Positions 1 through 11,149 of a stretch of DNA of 64,000 nucleotides are shown here, in pieces. The notes under the pieces were generated by a model, which worked only from the letters and a program-made list of their open reading frames with translations, was not told the DNA's origin and did not search any database. The DNA lies in NCBI GenBank assembly GCA_037043015.1, contig CM073331.1, forward strand, positions 1,633,501 to 1,697,500, read 5' to 3'. Both the position numbers and the translations under genes were made by a program. The DNA is from Bryum argenteum. Its lineage: Eukaryota; Streptophyta; Bryopsida; Bryales; Bryaceae. How positions within the stretch are numbered: position 1 is the first letter of the stretch; the number at the start of each line of letters is the position of its first letter.

Positions 1-565
1 TAAACTTTTTTTCGTTTTGGTTCATATCATGCACAAGCATCATTCACAATTGCAAGGTTTGAACAAGGGGCAGACACGAGTGCAAGCAATGAGCAAACAC
101 ATTCAAAGCACCCAAACAAAACATACCCATTCTGCCATCAAACACATGAGTAACTTGAACTAACAAACACATTCACATATTGACAAAAGTGCAACATTGT
201 GCAGACACATGCAAACAAGGGTTGAATTTGTACCTGCAGCCTTGTGCTGATGGTATTTTTTCCTCACCGTACCTGCACATGCAAAATCGCTCGTCTTGGG
301 ATTTGGAGAATGAAGCAAACATGACATTGAAAATTCATACCTGCACCTCATTCAACCGTGCGGCTTCATTTGTGCCGAATGTAGCTTTGTGTGTACCTGC
401 AGCAAATATATTCAACTAGTACTGGTCTGACGAGTTGAACCTCGGCCAAGCAGGCCCTGCCCATTGCAACGCCCAATCCCACCACCCCACCCTAGTTAGA
501 AAACTGACTAATTATTCCATGAATCAAACAAAATTGCTATCATCATGGAAATAGAGGGAAGCTCC
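1..565. other. Spacer before the hAT remnant, no gene seen
   Basis: No convincing gene is visible. The stretch is rich in short recurring words such as CAAACACATTCA and TACCTGCA, the latter near 231, 270, 339 and 391. The short open frames on both strands have no recognisable domain. It may hold the outer end of the hAT element next to it, but no terminal inverted repeat was identified. Confidence 0.4.
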
Positions 566-3032
566 TTACTTGTCCTTTACACGTTTCTTGCAATCACTCC
601 AATGTGTGATTGCTTCGGAATAAGGGAAACTATCATGTGTCCACCATGGCTGTGCAAAAACTTTAACACAAGTGTCGAAATGGCTGCCAAGTCTATTGCG
701 AACTTTGCTCTTCATATAAACCAACGTACTGAAGGTGCGTTCATCCTCAACAGAGCATAGAACCGCTATAATTGCGATGTAGGCGAGCTTAATAAACTCA
801 GAGAGCCTGGAGCATTTCAAAGCATTTTGGCCAATTTTGCGCCACATCTTTATGAGCGGGTCTCATCCTTCGGTTCACCCATTGCAAATGCTGAGTTTGG
901 CTTCATTGTCAATTTGAAGAAAGAGGTCTGAAGTCCTAGCAACCGGAGGTCTAGCATAGGCTCCAAGCTCCGAACTTCTGGCTCATCCACAAAGCCTCCG
1001 CTTACAGCCCGGGTACACAGTAATGGCTTCTCAAAGTGCGCATGTGCATGGGGAACAGATCATTAGCATTTCCGGCCATCCAAAATTGCGGAAAGACGAT
1101 TGCAAAGGCATTCATGAGATCAGATTGAGGGAACCGTTTGTCAAGCTCACTGATGAGCATTTCGACCGCATCTTTGCACTGGCCCTTCACTCTGGACACA
1201 ACACTGTCGAAGTCCGACCTGGAAACACTCAACTTCGCTCCTGTGAGGCCACAGATCTGATGCTCAGAGTAAGAGTGGCTCCCAATTTAAAAAGCCGAAG
1301 TCTCAGAACCATCGTTAAGGTCCACGATCCACTCCTTGGAGATAGTATAGGAATGGTCAGCAACCACGTCACAAAATTGTTGGAAGTGAGTTGGTTGGAA
1401 TGATGACTCCACGTCAACGTACAATTATGCTATCTTCACCGCTGCCACATAATCGCTTACGAACACGTGAGTGGATTGGCTAAATGTCATAAGCGAATGC
1501 ATGCACTCAAACATGGACAAGATGCAAGGCAAGGCCAAAAGGGTAGAGACATTACAAAGCACCTCATAATTGAGCCGTGCGGAATCTCGAGCTGCTGCCT
1601 GTCTGCTAGTCATCCCTGGCTCCTTGACTGCTGCGTCTTCGCACATCTTTGCGACCAAGGTCTTGTATTAACTGAGCACTTTTCGAAGTGGATCAAACAA
1701 TGAGATCCATCGGGTCTTGACATTTCTCAACATTTTGAGACCCTCTGTTTCCATGAGGTCAGCAATCTTCTGAAATTCTAGATGTTTTTTCTGACTGTAG
1801 CTGAAGTAGCTATACATGGCCTGACACAATGCCTTGAACTTTGCCACTATGGGCAAATTCGAGATAGGTTGTACTGCAAGATTCATTCTATGAGCCATGC
1901 AATGGATCTCCAACATGAATGGGGTGTAATTGTCATGTAGGTGCTTCGTAACACCGCTCCTGCTTCCTTGGAAGACGCTAACTCTGTCTGCACCAAAGCT
2001 CACTAACTTCGAGGCAATGCTTGGAGCATCCAGCCCTCCATGGTGCATTAGATGGCCAACAATGGCATCCGTCACAACATCAGATCCGTTTCCATCAACA
2101 AGGCTTTGCAATCCTAAAAGAATGCTCAATCTTTTGAACCCATTTGGAAGGTAAATATGCAATGACAACCAAAATTCGTAATCAATCGCTGTTACCTCAT
2201 CTGCGCTTATGGAGAAGAACTCGGCATCTGCAATGGCCTTCTTCATCTTCAAAGCAAGCACCGTTGCCATGCTCACAGCCACGTCCCAACCACAGCCCAC
2301 ACTCCAATGTCATTTTGGCATGTCTGGGACTAGCATTTGCGCCAACAGAGCCTCCTGGTCCTCATAATTAGACATTGGGCGGCCGTGGCTCAAGAGACTG
2401 AACACCACGCGGAATTGCACAAGCTTCTTCTTCTTCTCACGCATTGCATCTTCCTGGACTTTCTGGACAACTGTCTCGCTACCGCTCCGCGCGAAATAGA
2501 TTCGTTCAATTTTTACATGCGAGCAGGTGGTGAGAAAGAAATGCTGACCCTTCTTCAACTTTGCGGTGTCCACCAGTGCCCACCTTCTCCCCGCGTGCTT
2601 CCAAAGCGTATCCAATTTCGGCATCAACAGTTTCTCATGTCCCTCAACTTCTGAGCACACAGTGCATTTCACCTGGCACACTTGCGCGTCCTTTCCCATC
2701 ACTGATTCCCCCCAAGGCACACAAGCAGCCCACGTATCCTGAAATTGGCGGTTTCCTTCATAATTCTGCCTCATGGTGCGTACAGCCTCGATCAAAGGAC
2801 TGGCCACCACTGGATCGAGCATCTGGAGGTCGGAGTCTGAGCTTTGCAATGGTTTTGCACCTCCCGTCCCTACAGAGACGTTGTCTACAAATGACTCACT
2901 CTCTGCCTCAATACCTGCATTTTGCCCCAACTCGTAGCCCTCCTCAAAGCCATCTGACAATTCAATGATCTCATTCACGTTCACTCGACCGACATAAAGG
3001 AATTTTGACATCGAAGACTGTTTGGGAGCCAT
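566..3032 (-). pseudogene. Decayed hAT-superfamily transposase (BED-like finger, hAT C-terminal domain)
   Basis: This is a plain DNA-transposon transposase, read right to left. A start codon at 3030-3032 opens a region with a Cys/His BED-like finger (KCTVCSEVEGHE about 120 residues in, then WKHAGRR). Next comes the catalytic core with SADEVTAID, FGADRVSVFQGS, CMAHRMNLAV and VKTRWISLF. At 847-566 lies the hAT dimerisation block (CSVEDERTFSTLVY). From 3032 to 1002 one frame can be followed through in-frame stops at 2310-2312 (probably once a Trp codon), 1668-1670, 1425-1427 and near 1285. The C-terminal block is in another frame, so at least one frameshift lies between 1002 and 848. The layout fits the ZNF862/DUF4371-like hAT proteins common in non-seed plants. 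Neither terminal inverted repeats nor a target duplication was found. It is not expected to make an active transposase. Confidence 0.85.
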
Positions 3033-4708
3033 TAAAAACGCAATACCTTGTACACATGCACACATGCACAACTACAGATCGAAGCACACATGCACAAGTA
3101 CAGATCAAGAAAAAACAATGCAAGTTGAAAAGAGAAAAAATTCCCCTGGTTTGCGGTTTGCAGATCCATGAGCTTTGAAGCACCAAGGGCACCCAGCTCG
3201 TCGGTGTCACGCCGGCTACATCCTCGCTGGCTCGCCGGCTCTAAAGGCCTCTGCATTTTGCAAGTGGCGATTTCAAAACACTCACAACTGAATGCGCATG
3301 GCAAATGCGGAGCAGGATGAATGCGCATTTGGCAAGCAAGGAACTCAATCTGAGAGCACGAATGAATGCGCATTTGGCGAGAGAGGGAAGAATGAATGCG
3401 CATTTGGCGAGCAACATACAGAACTCAAGAGCGGATGGCGATCTGGGGAAGGTGACAGGCGGGTAAAGTGGCGAGGTGGTGCTTGTCGTGGGCGGCGCCA
3501 ATGGCGAGTTACTGCAGTGTGACTGAAGGTGACTGGTGACCCTGCCTCCCTATGATCGTGGATTTTTAACGGGCCGATCGCCTTGCCCGAAAAGCCATCG
3601 TTTTTAGCGATTAATCGCCAACAAAATTTTCGCTGACTAGAGCTTAAACACCCTTGCTTTCAATATCGGCACTAAGAAGAGCTGCTTCTGTGAGCTTTCT
3701 GGAATTGAGAGCCTTCAATATTTTTAGAATCCAACCCACACTCGCAATACATGTGTTTCCAACTGCTTGTCTTCTCCTCTTGTTTCGAGGCAACAACTTT
3801 TGTTGGTTGTGACGTCCAAAATAACTTCGGAAAAAGATCGCGGAGAGGGTTTCGTGCATGGTGGAAGAGGGGGCATGTTGTGCATTTTGAGCACCCTAAA
3901 GGTGAAAAGCATTCTGTGCTTGAATGGTGGCCCTCCTTGTGAAGGCAAACACACAAACTATTTTGTGTGCAAGGGTGACCATGCTAGTACACTCTAATCT
4001 TGTCAGTATCACACCATCAGTTGAAGTTAAGAGCCCAATATCATCAAGACATCACATTAAGGTAGAGGCACCTATAACCGACCACTTAAGGATTTTAGCA
4101 TATGATATTAAGGTATATATACTTTTTATAATTTTTCATGTGTGCAAACGTAAGGTTCTTGTTGAATGCAAAAAGTTTCGTGATTTTATTTGCATTATTC
4201 AAATAGTATAATTGTTTAAAGTGAAAAGTTGCTTGGAACCTAAAGTCGATCACATGCTCAAATATACAAATGAGGTACATCTGTTCTTTCAAAATCTAGG
4301 AATTGGGCTTGATCAGTTATGGGTCCCCGGTCAGGAATGGGTCCCTTTACCTTATACATACTATGATCCACTGAAATAATCTATAATATCACACATTCCA
4401 TGCTGGATATTGTTGGAGAAGCAAATTGCACATGTTCTATATTGTGGGTATCATAGGTTTGTCTTACTCGACCATCATTGATGTGGACAGAGATCATCCA
4501 ATCGAACTCATCCATTCTGGTCATGTCATCAGGCGACATACATTAGCGACGTGGGGGCGTCGTCAAGCCTGTCGTGAGCAGCGGCCAGAAACAATCGTCC
4601 GCAATCAAGCATTCATAGTCCCACCTCGCTCATCATTCCCAAGCATTCTTCCATCATCCTCCATCGTTCAAAACCCGCACTCCACACACCATTCTCTCAT
4701 TCTGAGCA
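3033..4708. other. Intergenic region with short repeats
   Basis: This holds the region upstream of the hAT reading frame and the upstream flank of the LysM gene. CACACATGCACAA-like words recur at 3050-3100. A short repeat cluster lies at 3290-3408. The open frames at 3640-3960 overlap each other in opposite directions and show no domain, so I regard them as chance. From 4000 to 4420 the DNA is AT-rich and featureless. Confidence 0.5.
3290..3408 (+). repeat. Clustered 15-base repeat GAATGCGCATTTGGC
   Basis: Three exact copies of GAATGCGCATTTGGC sit at 3319-3333, 3364-3378 and 3394-3408. A shortened copy, GAATGCGCATGGC, starts at 3290. Spacing is irregular (30 and 45 bases), so this is a cluster rather than a strict tandem array. 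The core ATGCGCAT is itself palindromic. It could be a set of protein-binding sites or a decayed minisatellite. Confidence 0.7.
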
Positions 4709-5056
4709 ATGGGGCAGCAAGTGAGCAAGGTGCCAGGACCAGCGCAGGTAGTGCAAGACGCAGCAGGGGCAGTGAAAGACACAGCAGTAGCCACGAAGGA
4801 GGTGGTGGCGGCAGTGGGAGCGGAGGACAGGGCAGCCAATCGCATTCAGAAGGGCGAGAATTGGGGCAGAGTGGAGGACGGCGATACGTTGTGGGACTTG
4901 AGCGAGAGGCACCTCGGTGACCCGTATGAATGGGCCACGCTCCATGCCGCTTGTCGCCGGGAGCTTGAGACTGATGATCCCGATTTTGTTTTGGCTGGTA
5001 GCCATGTCACTGAAGATTGCGTTGCTCGAGCTCGGGCATTACTCCGCAAGCAATAG
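4709..5056 (+). CDS. Small LysM-domain protein with an N-myristoylation consensus
   Basis: This is a single-exon gene for 115 residues. The protein begins MGQQVSK, matching the consensus for plant N-myristoylation (Gly2, Ser6, Lys7), so membrane tethering is likely. Residues 10-45 are Ala/Val-rich. Residues about 55-101 form one LysM-like domain: VEDGDTLWDLSERHLG, then DPYEW, then a DPDFVLAGS turn. LysM domains usually bind N-acetylglucosamine polymers. This protein has no signal peptide, so it looks like the intracellular single-LysM class of plants, whose ligand is not settled. The start is chosen because the myristoylation motif begins there. A longer open frame at 4426-4920 is in another frame and has a low-complexity Gly/Ser end. 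The stop is TAG at 5054-5056. Confidence 0.8.
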   Translation: MGQQVSKVPGPAQVVQDAAGAVKDTAVATKEVVAAVGAEDRAANRIQKGENWGRVEDGDTLWDLSERHLGDPYEWATLHAACRRELETDDPDFVLAGSHVTEDCVARARALLRKQ

Positions 5057-5096
5057 CCATTACTAATCTTGCCAAACCCTAATTTCCATGAATCTC

Positions 5097-6112
5097 TGAT
5101 GGATTGGGCTCTACGAGACTGGATCCTCGCACACTTGCCGTTTCCAGTGACATGGAATTGTTGTGGCTGAAGCCCATTGTAACGTAGTTCTTTATCATTG
5201 GATCTTCTGATGTACATTCCAATTTTTGCACATGTTCAATGAGAAGCAGTTGATCGAAATGGCGTGAGCTCTTTATTCTGGCGATGGAATGGACTCTTAG
5301 GGATTGGATCCATTCAAGATTTTCCGTTCCAGTGACATGGGATTGCTGCTCATGAGGTGGCTGAGGCCTATTGTATCGCAGTTCTTTACCATTGACTCTT
5401 CTGGTACATTCCGATTCTCCGCCTTCTTGAATGAGAAGCAGTTGATCGAAATGGGAATCAAGTGAGAGGATGGTTGGATGGCTCTTAATATGGCGATAGT
5501 TTGGACTTTCAAGTGATTGCCCGCATTCAAGGCTTGCGGTTACTAGTGTCAATGGAGTTTTAGAGATCGCTGCTCATCGGGTGGCCGCAGGCGATTGGAA
5601 GCTAGCTCTTGACATTGACTCTTCTGATATACATTCCGATTTTTCGCTATGGATTGCACATGTTAAATGAGAAGCAGGTGATTGTAATCTCATCAAGTGA
5701 GAAGATGGTTGGATGGCTCTTTGACCTGGCGATGGATTGGGCTTTGAGAGATTGCATCCATTCAAGGCTTGCGGTCTGTATCGTCAATGGAGTGTAGAGA
5801 TAGCTGCTCATCAGGTCGAAGCCGATTGGAACCCAGTTCTTCTCCCTGACTCTTCTGATGTACGTTTCGATATTGCACATGGAAAGTAGCTGTTCGAAAT
5901 GAGAGGATGGTTGGAATGGCCCTTTAATTTGGCGATGGATCGGGGTTTAAGAGATTGCCCGCATTCAAGGCTTGCGGTTTCCATCGTCAATGGAGTGTTG
6001 CAGATTGCTGCTCATCAGGTGGCCGAAGCCGATTAGAAGCTGGTTCTTGTCATTGTTCCCATTCGCTCTACTTCACACAATATCGAATGGGAAGCAGTTG
6101 ATCGAACGTGTT
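5097..6112 (+). repeat. Five diverged tandem units of about 175-230 bases
   Basis: Five consecutive units begin near 5097, 5284, 5500, 5732 and 5937. Each carries the same order of landmarks: GATGGATTGGGCT-like start, GATTGCATCCATTCAAGGCTTG-like word (sequence varies), TGCTGCTCATCAGGTGGC-like word, TTGACTCTTCTGAT, ACATTCCGAT and GAGAAGCAGTTGATCGA. Units differ by substitutions and small gaps. The array starts about 40 bases after the stop codon of the LysM gene, so at least part may be its 3' untranslated region. Open frames inside the array on the minus strand repeat with the units and are not convincing proteins. Confidence 0.8.
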
Positions 6113-6696
6113 GAGCTTTTCAACAATGAGAATGCGATGCTTTCGAGTTGCTGTTGCTTCATCGACTGTATCGAGGGTGTATGGGATTGCGGACGTGCCA
6201 TCAGCAGCTGCCACAACCTCGGTGAAGCACATCAGATTAAAGCTTAAGACTGCACCGAATTCGATTACTGCTTGTAGTTCGACTACTTTTTGTAATGTGC
6301 TTTTGATCCCCAATTTGTCACCCTACTTTGCTATATATCACTCAGATTTGTGAGCTATTTTAGTATAAATTAGTCTAACTACACAGAATTCTACTATACA
6401 GTGTTCCTGTTTCTTTATCTAACCAACTCCGAAAATTATAATAAGCACACTTAGATAAGAAGCATCCATTCTCATGCATTTGAGTACTTTGCCCTCATGT
6501 AATCAATGAAAATTTGAATGTTTCAAACTGTAACTGTACATAGGAAAGTTGGGTCAATATCGTTCTGAAGATCAATGACACTAAACTCTTATACTCTTCT
6601 ATCATGGCTAAAGTACTGACTGACGTCCCGTAATAAATCGGTCAGTTTTGCAACTCCAGATGGAGATGGAAAAATGGTAGTATCGACAAAGAAGTG
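6113..6696. other. Spacer between repeat array and oxygenase
   Basis: AT-rich DNA with no gene seen. It should contain the 3' untranslated region of the minus-strand oxygenase that ends at 6697. No other structure was noticed. Confidence 0.4.
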
Positions 6697-8632
6697 TCAT
6701 GATAATATGAAATGATCCAACCCATTGGCAGCATTTTGAATTTGGCTTGCTAAATACTCACACCAAGTGAAGGGTCGATACCGAGTAGGATGTTGCGAGT
6801 CCACCAGCTCCGGCAAAGGCACTATGTGTTTCCAGTCAGGTGCTTGCACAAAGTAGGCAAGCGAGTAGCGGTCTTCTGTCTTGTTCACTATGGCCCGGTG
6901 CAACGCACTGATGCACCGGTCATTGCTAATCACCTGCACTCCCACCTCTCTTGTCATTAACTTCCACATCCGTATTAAGATTTCTAAAAAAAAAAGCTCA
7001 AAAACCACACAACGTCAAAAAGACATTCAAGTTTCTAATTTCAAATTTTAATATACCCATGGTGTACATCATGATTTGTTTGGTTTTAGGTACACCTATG
7101 GGTTCTACTGTTAAAATTCAAGAATGAACCAATTTCCTACATATTTAGCACATTTTCCAAAATCGATTCTCTTAGCCACTCCCTACAACTTTCTACTGAT
7201 AAAATTCAAGAATGAACCAATTTCCTACATACTTAGCACATTTTCCAAAATCGATTCTCTTAGCCACTCCCTACAACTTGCCATTCTCAAATTTATGTAA
7301 TTTTTGTGCCTCCTACCTTACTTGTTTTCATAGTTGCTGAACCCACATTACTAATACCATCGCTAGCAAGGTTGAGTCTATTGGATTGGCAATTGCCCAC
7401 TAACCAAAAATGAGATGCATTACTAAAGTAGATATTGATTATTTACACTAACATTAGCCATACTTTCAAGTTACAACTACAGAGCTTTTATGGTCTCTTC
7501 CTTCCTTCCAACATGTCAAGATTCTTTCATGTGGTGAGTACTGATATAAGAGAGGCTGTTACCTGAAGCATGTTCCCGGCATTGACAGCAAAAGCATTAG
7601 GATGAGGGCGCACAGCAACCCACCGCCCCTGCTTCAAAACCTGCAATCCACCAACGCGGCCCTGATGCAAGATAGTGATCAAATTCGCATCATGGTGCGC
7701 ATTCAAGCCCGTGGTGAGCGACGGATCAGGACAAGACGGGTAATGGTTGAGGCGCGCCAGTGCGGGCTCCTTGGGCACAATGCGCTCCACATCTGCCACT
7801 CCCAAGCTCGCAACTATCATCCGAACCAACCGCACTCCAAGATCCCTCAATGCTGCGAAATACTCCTCCATCGTCTCACAGAACTCGCGTCCAGCGCGAC
7901 TGTCCTCGGGCCAGAGCGTTGATGCGAACTCGGACACCCGAGGCATGTCCATGAACAAGCCCTCGCTCCAAACCCTGCACCCCATACATGCCATTGTTAC
8001 AAAAAACCTTGCGTAGATTTACACTGCAAAATGAGCTGTAACATGCGCTTCAGATGATATCCCAGAGTGGTTCCTTCGTTACAGGAACGAAGCACTAGAT
8101 GAAGAGAAGCATGAATTGCATGATGGAATGTAGATTCACAGTAACGAAGACACTGAAATATGCCCGTCAGATGATATCCCAGAGTAGTTCATGGAGCGAT
8201 GTACATCGAATGGAGAGTCTGATCGATGTACCTGCGGGAGGTTCTGAGCTTGTTGGAGTGAGGAAACCCATATCCCAGCACGCGATCGCCCTCCAGTTTA
8301 CATTCCAGCTTCTCCTTCGTCTTCAGTGGTAGCTCGAAGAATTGCTTGGAGACGATCTGCACTCGATCTAGGAGCTCACTGGTGACGCCGTGGTTCACCA
8401 CTTGGAAGAACCCCCACGTAGCACAGGCTTCCCGAACGCGACAATGCAACTCATCTTGAGATGACAACATGTCGATCACTGGCACCTCCTCTTTGGCGTA
8501 CTCGTCGTGGTCTACGTGATCGAGCTCGTGCACTGGCCACTTGTAGCACTCCGGAATCACCGTGTCTGTGATGGTTACATCGGGTAACGCTTGGGACTGC
8601 TGCAATGGCTGATCAGGGCCTGCAATCGCCAT
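6697..8632 (-). CDS. 2-oxoglutarate/Fe(II)-dependent dioxygenase, DOXC type
   Basis: Three exons, 8632-8232, 7974-7563 and 6933-6697, give a continuous 349-residue protein with GT-AG introns. Members of this superfamily oxidise small molecules such as hormones and flavonoids using O2 and 2-oxoglutarate. The N-terminal DIOX_N region has CATWGFFQVVNHGV and VLGYGFPHSNKL. The iron ligands are His227 and Asp229 (AHHDANL) and His283 (ALHRAIVN). The 2-oxoglutarate-binding pair is Arg293-x-Ser295 (DRYSLAYF). Length and order match a complete enzyme. The ATG at 8630-8632 is the start; an upstream in-frame extension would begin with TTG. GA-oxidase-like and flavonol-synthase-like relatives cannot be separated here, so the substrate is unknown. 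Exon 2 to exon 3 joins after NAGNMLQ, a usual splice position in this family. Confidence 0.9.
7103..7278 (-). repeat. 88-base tandem duplication in oxygenase intron 2
   Basis: Bases 7103-7190 and 7191-7278 are near-identical neighbours differing at only a few positions. The duplication lies in intron 2 of the oxygenase gene. The high identity indicates a recent event. Confidence 0.9.
8050..8192. repeat. Short direct repeat in oxygenase intron 1
   Basis: The word CAGATGATATCCCAGAGT followed by GGTTC or AGTTC occurs at about 8050 and again at about 8168. Both copies lie in intron 1 of the oxygenase. No open frame or known element explains it. Confidence 0.6.
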
Positions 8633-9229
8633 CCCGAGCTCCCAGACTACAACCTCTGTACACAATATTCAGCTACCACAATTGCTCGATCGAAAGCCCA
8701 CAATGGCTCGATCGAATGCTCGCGCAAATGTTGCTAGTTTTGGTTCACACGATTGTAGTATAAAATGCAATGGTCGGTGATGTGAGTATTCGATTGCACG
8801 TTTCCATCGGCGAAATGGTGGCTCATGTTCCATGCTTCACGCCCCGTGCACATGATATCGTGAGGACGCTACGCCTGGCCGCGGCCGGCTGCCTTGAAAT
8901 AGTTTGGGTCTTCTAGTTTAGCTGGTTCTCTATGGTTCAGAAGCACCTACTACGTTTCTGCATGAATATTGGGAATGTACTGTAGGGGTGGATTTATTTT
9001 TTGTTTTAGTTATTTCTAGCAGATGAAAGATAGAATACACACGTGGATTGAATTTCGATCTTTGGAGATATGAAAAATAGAATGTGAAAATTTGGGGAGA
9101 ATTTTTCGAGGATTTCTCAAGGGTCATGGCTCATTTGTAAACCAATCTCTACACTTCATAGATTTAGTGTAAAGTGAGTAAATGTCACAAGCTAAATGAT
9201 TGAGTTCATACTCGAAAAGTACTAAATTG
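8633..9229. other. Upstream region of the oxygenase
   Basis: This contains the 5' flank of the minus-strand oxygenase. GCTCGATCGAA occurs twice near 8680-8720. No gene was recognised. The short minus-strand frame at 8930-9127 is AT-rich and without a domain. Confidence 0.4.
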
Positions 9230-9841
9230 GGGTGAAAGCATGCTAGGGTGGCTCACTTTCGGACAACCCATAGTACCTTAAAAGTACTAAAAAGTACAAT
9301 TTCTATTGGTTTAAAGCTTCTAATTTTGAAAATGCATATTTCATACAAGTTTAAGCAAATGACCATCTTAGATTATCCTTTAATCTATTAAAAGTACTTG
9401 GTGAAATCGAAAAAAAATTCTTTTTAACCAAACTATGGCATAAATAAATTTAACACTTTAACAGAAGAAATCATGATACTTGTGAATTTTTTTTCAATAT
9501 TCTAGAGCAACATATGGTCCCTTTTAGCGTGCTCTTAAACTCTCACCAATTCATTTTGTACTCTCCTCCTTTATTCGAGTACTTAACTGTACTTTTGTAA
9601 GTTTTTGGACAACTGTGACATTTCTTTAAAAAGTAAATAACATGTTTTTTTATCAACTTCCCTACATTTTTGGGACCAAATCACAAAGGATTTGTAAATT
9701 GACAAGTCTTAGCATTGTCTCTCCCCAATAAAATTAGTACTTTTGCATTTGGAGTCATCCTTGAATGGCCTTTCAAAATGACTACTTCCTGCAAAAAAAA
9801 TTGTGACGTACTATTTGATCCACCCTAGCATGCTTTCACCC
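9230..9841. mobile_element. 612-base non-autonomous foldback element, family A copy 1
   Basis: The left end GGGTGAAAGCATGCTAGGGTGG (9230-9251) is the reverse complement of the right end at 9820-9841 without mismatch over that stretch, and the similarity goes a few bases further in. ATTG flanks both ends; the 8-base flanks agree at 5 of 8 positions, so an old hAT-type 8-base target duplication is possible but unproven. The interior is AT-rich and has no transposase frame. A diverged copy of the same size lies at about 61186-61800. Confidence 0.85.
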
Positions 9842-10891
9842 ATTGATTGGTTATGAGAATTGTGTGCTCATATTTATAAGGTTCATATGATTATAGTGAC
9901 GCCCACCTCAAAAAGTGTGTTGGACCATAATACTAGGGGCTTTCAATAACTTTTATTTTTGTTGCTACCGAGAACAAAAGTGTTCTTTGCAACATTCTTT
10001 CCTCCTTCTCACTCAACTCTAAATTGTGAGTACTAAGAGACAAAAAGAATAATGGATGATTGATCAATACGAAACAGGGAGTGAGTACAGTGATCATACG
10101 AAAGGATAAATTTGTCGTAACATTCAACACTCATAGCTGCTTAAGGGACACTTTACATACGCACTTTAAAGCCGTACATGGGACTGAAGGAGAGCAACAA
10201 ATCCCTCAATGTCACAAGTTCATACTCTATGCTACAGGAAATAAACCAATCACAACTATAAAATCATCACCTTCCTTTGGCACCATGCTTGGCTTGACTC
10301 CTCGTGTAAAGAGACTTGAATCGAAGGTGAGAAAGCTAGAGAAAAAATATTTTCAGATGGACAGCCTTGCCATGAGAATGTAAAAAAAAACGAAAAAAAA
10401 ACATCGGATTTGAGTCCATGCCATAAGACAAAGAGGAAACCCAACACACTTGTCCTCTCACCTTGTAAACTTGCACAATCATTATACCCCTTCATTATTT
10501 CTTACAACAACCTCTACAAATCCAACAAAGAAGGTAACTAATAGATTTTCAAATCCATCATAATAAAACCAGTATATAACCAAACTAAGAAACCATATCA
10601 CAAAAACAATTCCAATGTGGCATTTGATAACAACGAATGCGAACGATAGTACCCACATGAAAGCGAGTCCCAAAACTAAACCAGAAAAAGAAATTGTATT
10701 CAAAAAGAGTTGTAAAACAAACAACAACTATGACCAAAGGCAAATAAAGTGTGTCGTAACAAAGTGGCCTTTTATTCTTATAATTGGGACGGAGGGAATC
10801 GATTCTTCCTCCAATACATGCCATAAAAAGCCATAAGCTCCTGTGGTACATAATTCTACACGTGTGGTACTTCACTTTGCACACGCTATGA
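9842..10891. other. AT-rich spacer with one doubtful open frame
   Basis: An open frame at 10060-10383 (plus, 107 residues) ends in a short charged helix (RVKRLESKVRKLEKKYF) but matches nothing I know, so it is left uncalled. The rest is AT-rich. Its right end should hold the 3' untranslated region of the minus-strand tail-anchored protein. Confidence 0.35.
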
Positions 10892-11122
10892 CTACTGCAT
10901 CGCGGATATGATGTTGTTGTACACATCGTACATGTACACGCCTATCGCAATCAACGAGACCATGGAAATGCCAAACACCACGAGGTTCTTCACGCCATTG
11001 TGGTTGTTCTTCATTGCAACCCGGCGACTTGCCTCCATGGCGTGGTTGTGCTTTAATATCTCCCTCTTCTCCGCAAGCGGCTTTCGCGCAACTTTGGAAA
11101 TCGCTTGACCACGACCAACGCT
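10892..11122 (-). CDS. Terminal exon of a small tail-anchored membrane protein
   Basis: Reading leftward from 11122, an open frame of 76 codons reaches TAG at 10892-10894. Its sequence looks like real protein: a basic stretch (KPLAEKREILKHNHAME, then SRRVAMKNNHNGVKN) followed by a hydrophobic helix (LVVFGISMVSLIAIGVYMY) and a short tail ending SAMQ. This is the plan of a C-terminally anchored protein. An in-frame TAA at 11123-11125 closes it upstream, so the exon start must be a splice acceptor in 11065-11122; candidates follow ATTAAAG, GTCAAG or TTCCAAAG. The ATG at 11044-11046 would give only 48 residues. The 5' exons were not identified; the open start at 11615 (MSATNNTNVEQPEANG) is a possible first exon, in which case the long TTC tract would lie in the intron. 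Function unknown. Confidence 0.5.
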   Translation of the reverse strand, partial: SVGRGQAISKVARKPLAEKREILKHNHAMEASRRVAMKNNHNGVKNLVVFGISMVSLIAIGVYMYDVYNNIISAMQ

Positions 11123-11149
11123 TTAATGCCTCCCTCAACCAAGAAGAAC

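Noticed and set aside
4426-4920. 164-codon frame with a Gly/Ser-rich end overlapping the LysM gene
   Set aside because: Its second half is an off-frame reading of the LysM gene, and the first half has no domain.
5079-5552. 157-codon minus-strand frame in the repeat array
   Set aside because: It follows the repeat units and shows no domain; frames of similar kind appear in each unit by periodicity.
8633-8665. Upstream extension of the oxygenase to 8665
   Set aside because: It would need a TTG start; the ATG at 8630-8632 fits a plant gene.
10060-10383. 107-codon plus-strand frame with a charged C-terminal helix
   Set aside because: No recognised domain, no splice context and no neighbour suggests a gene; it may be a remnant of an unknown protein.
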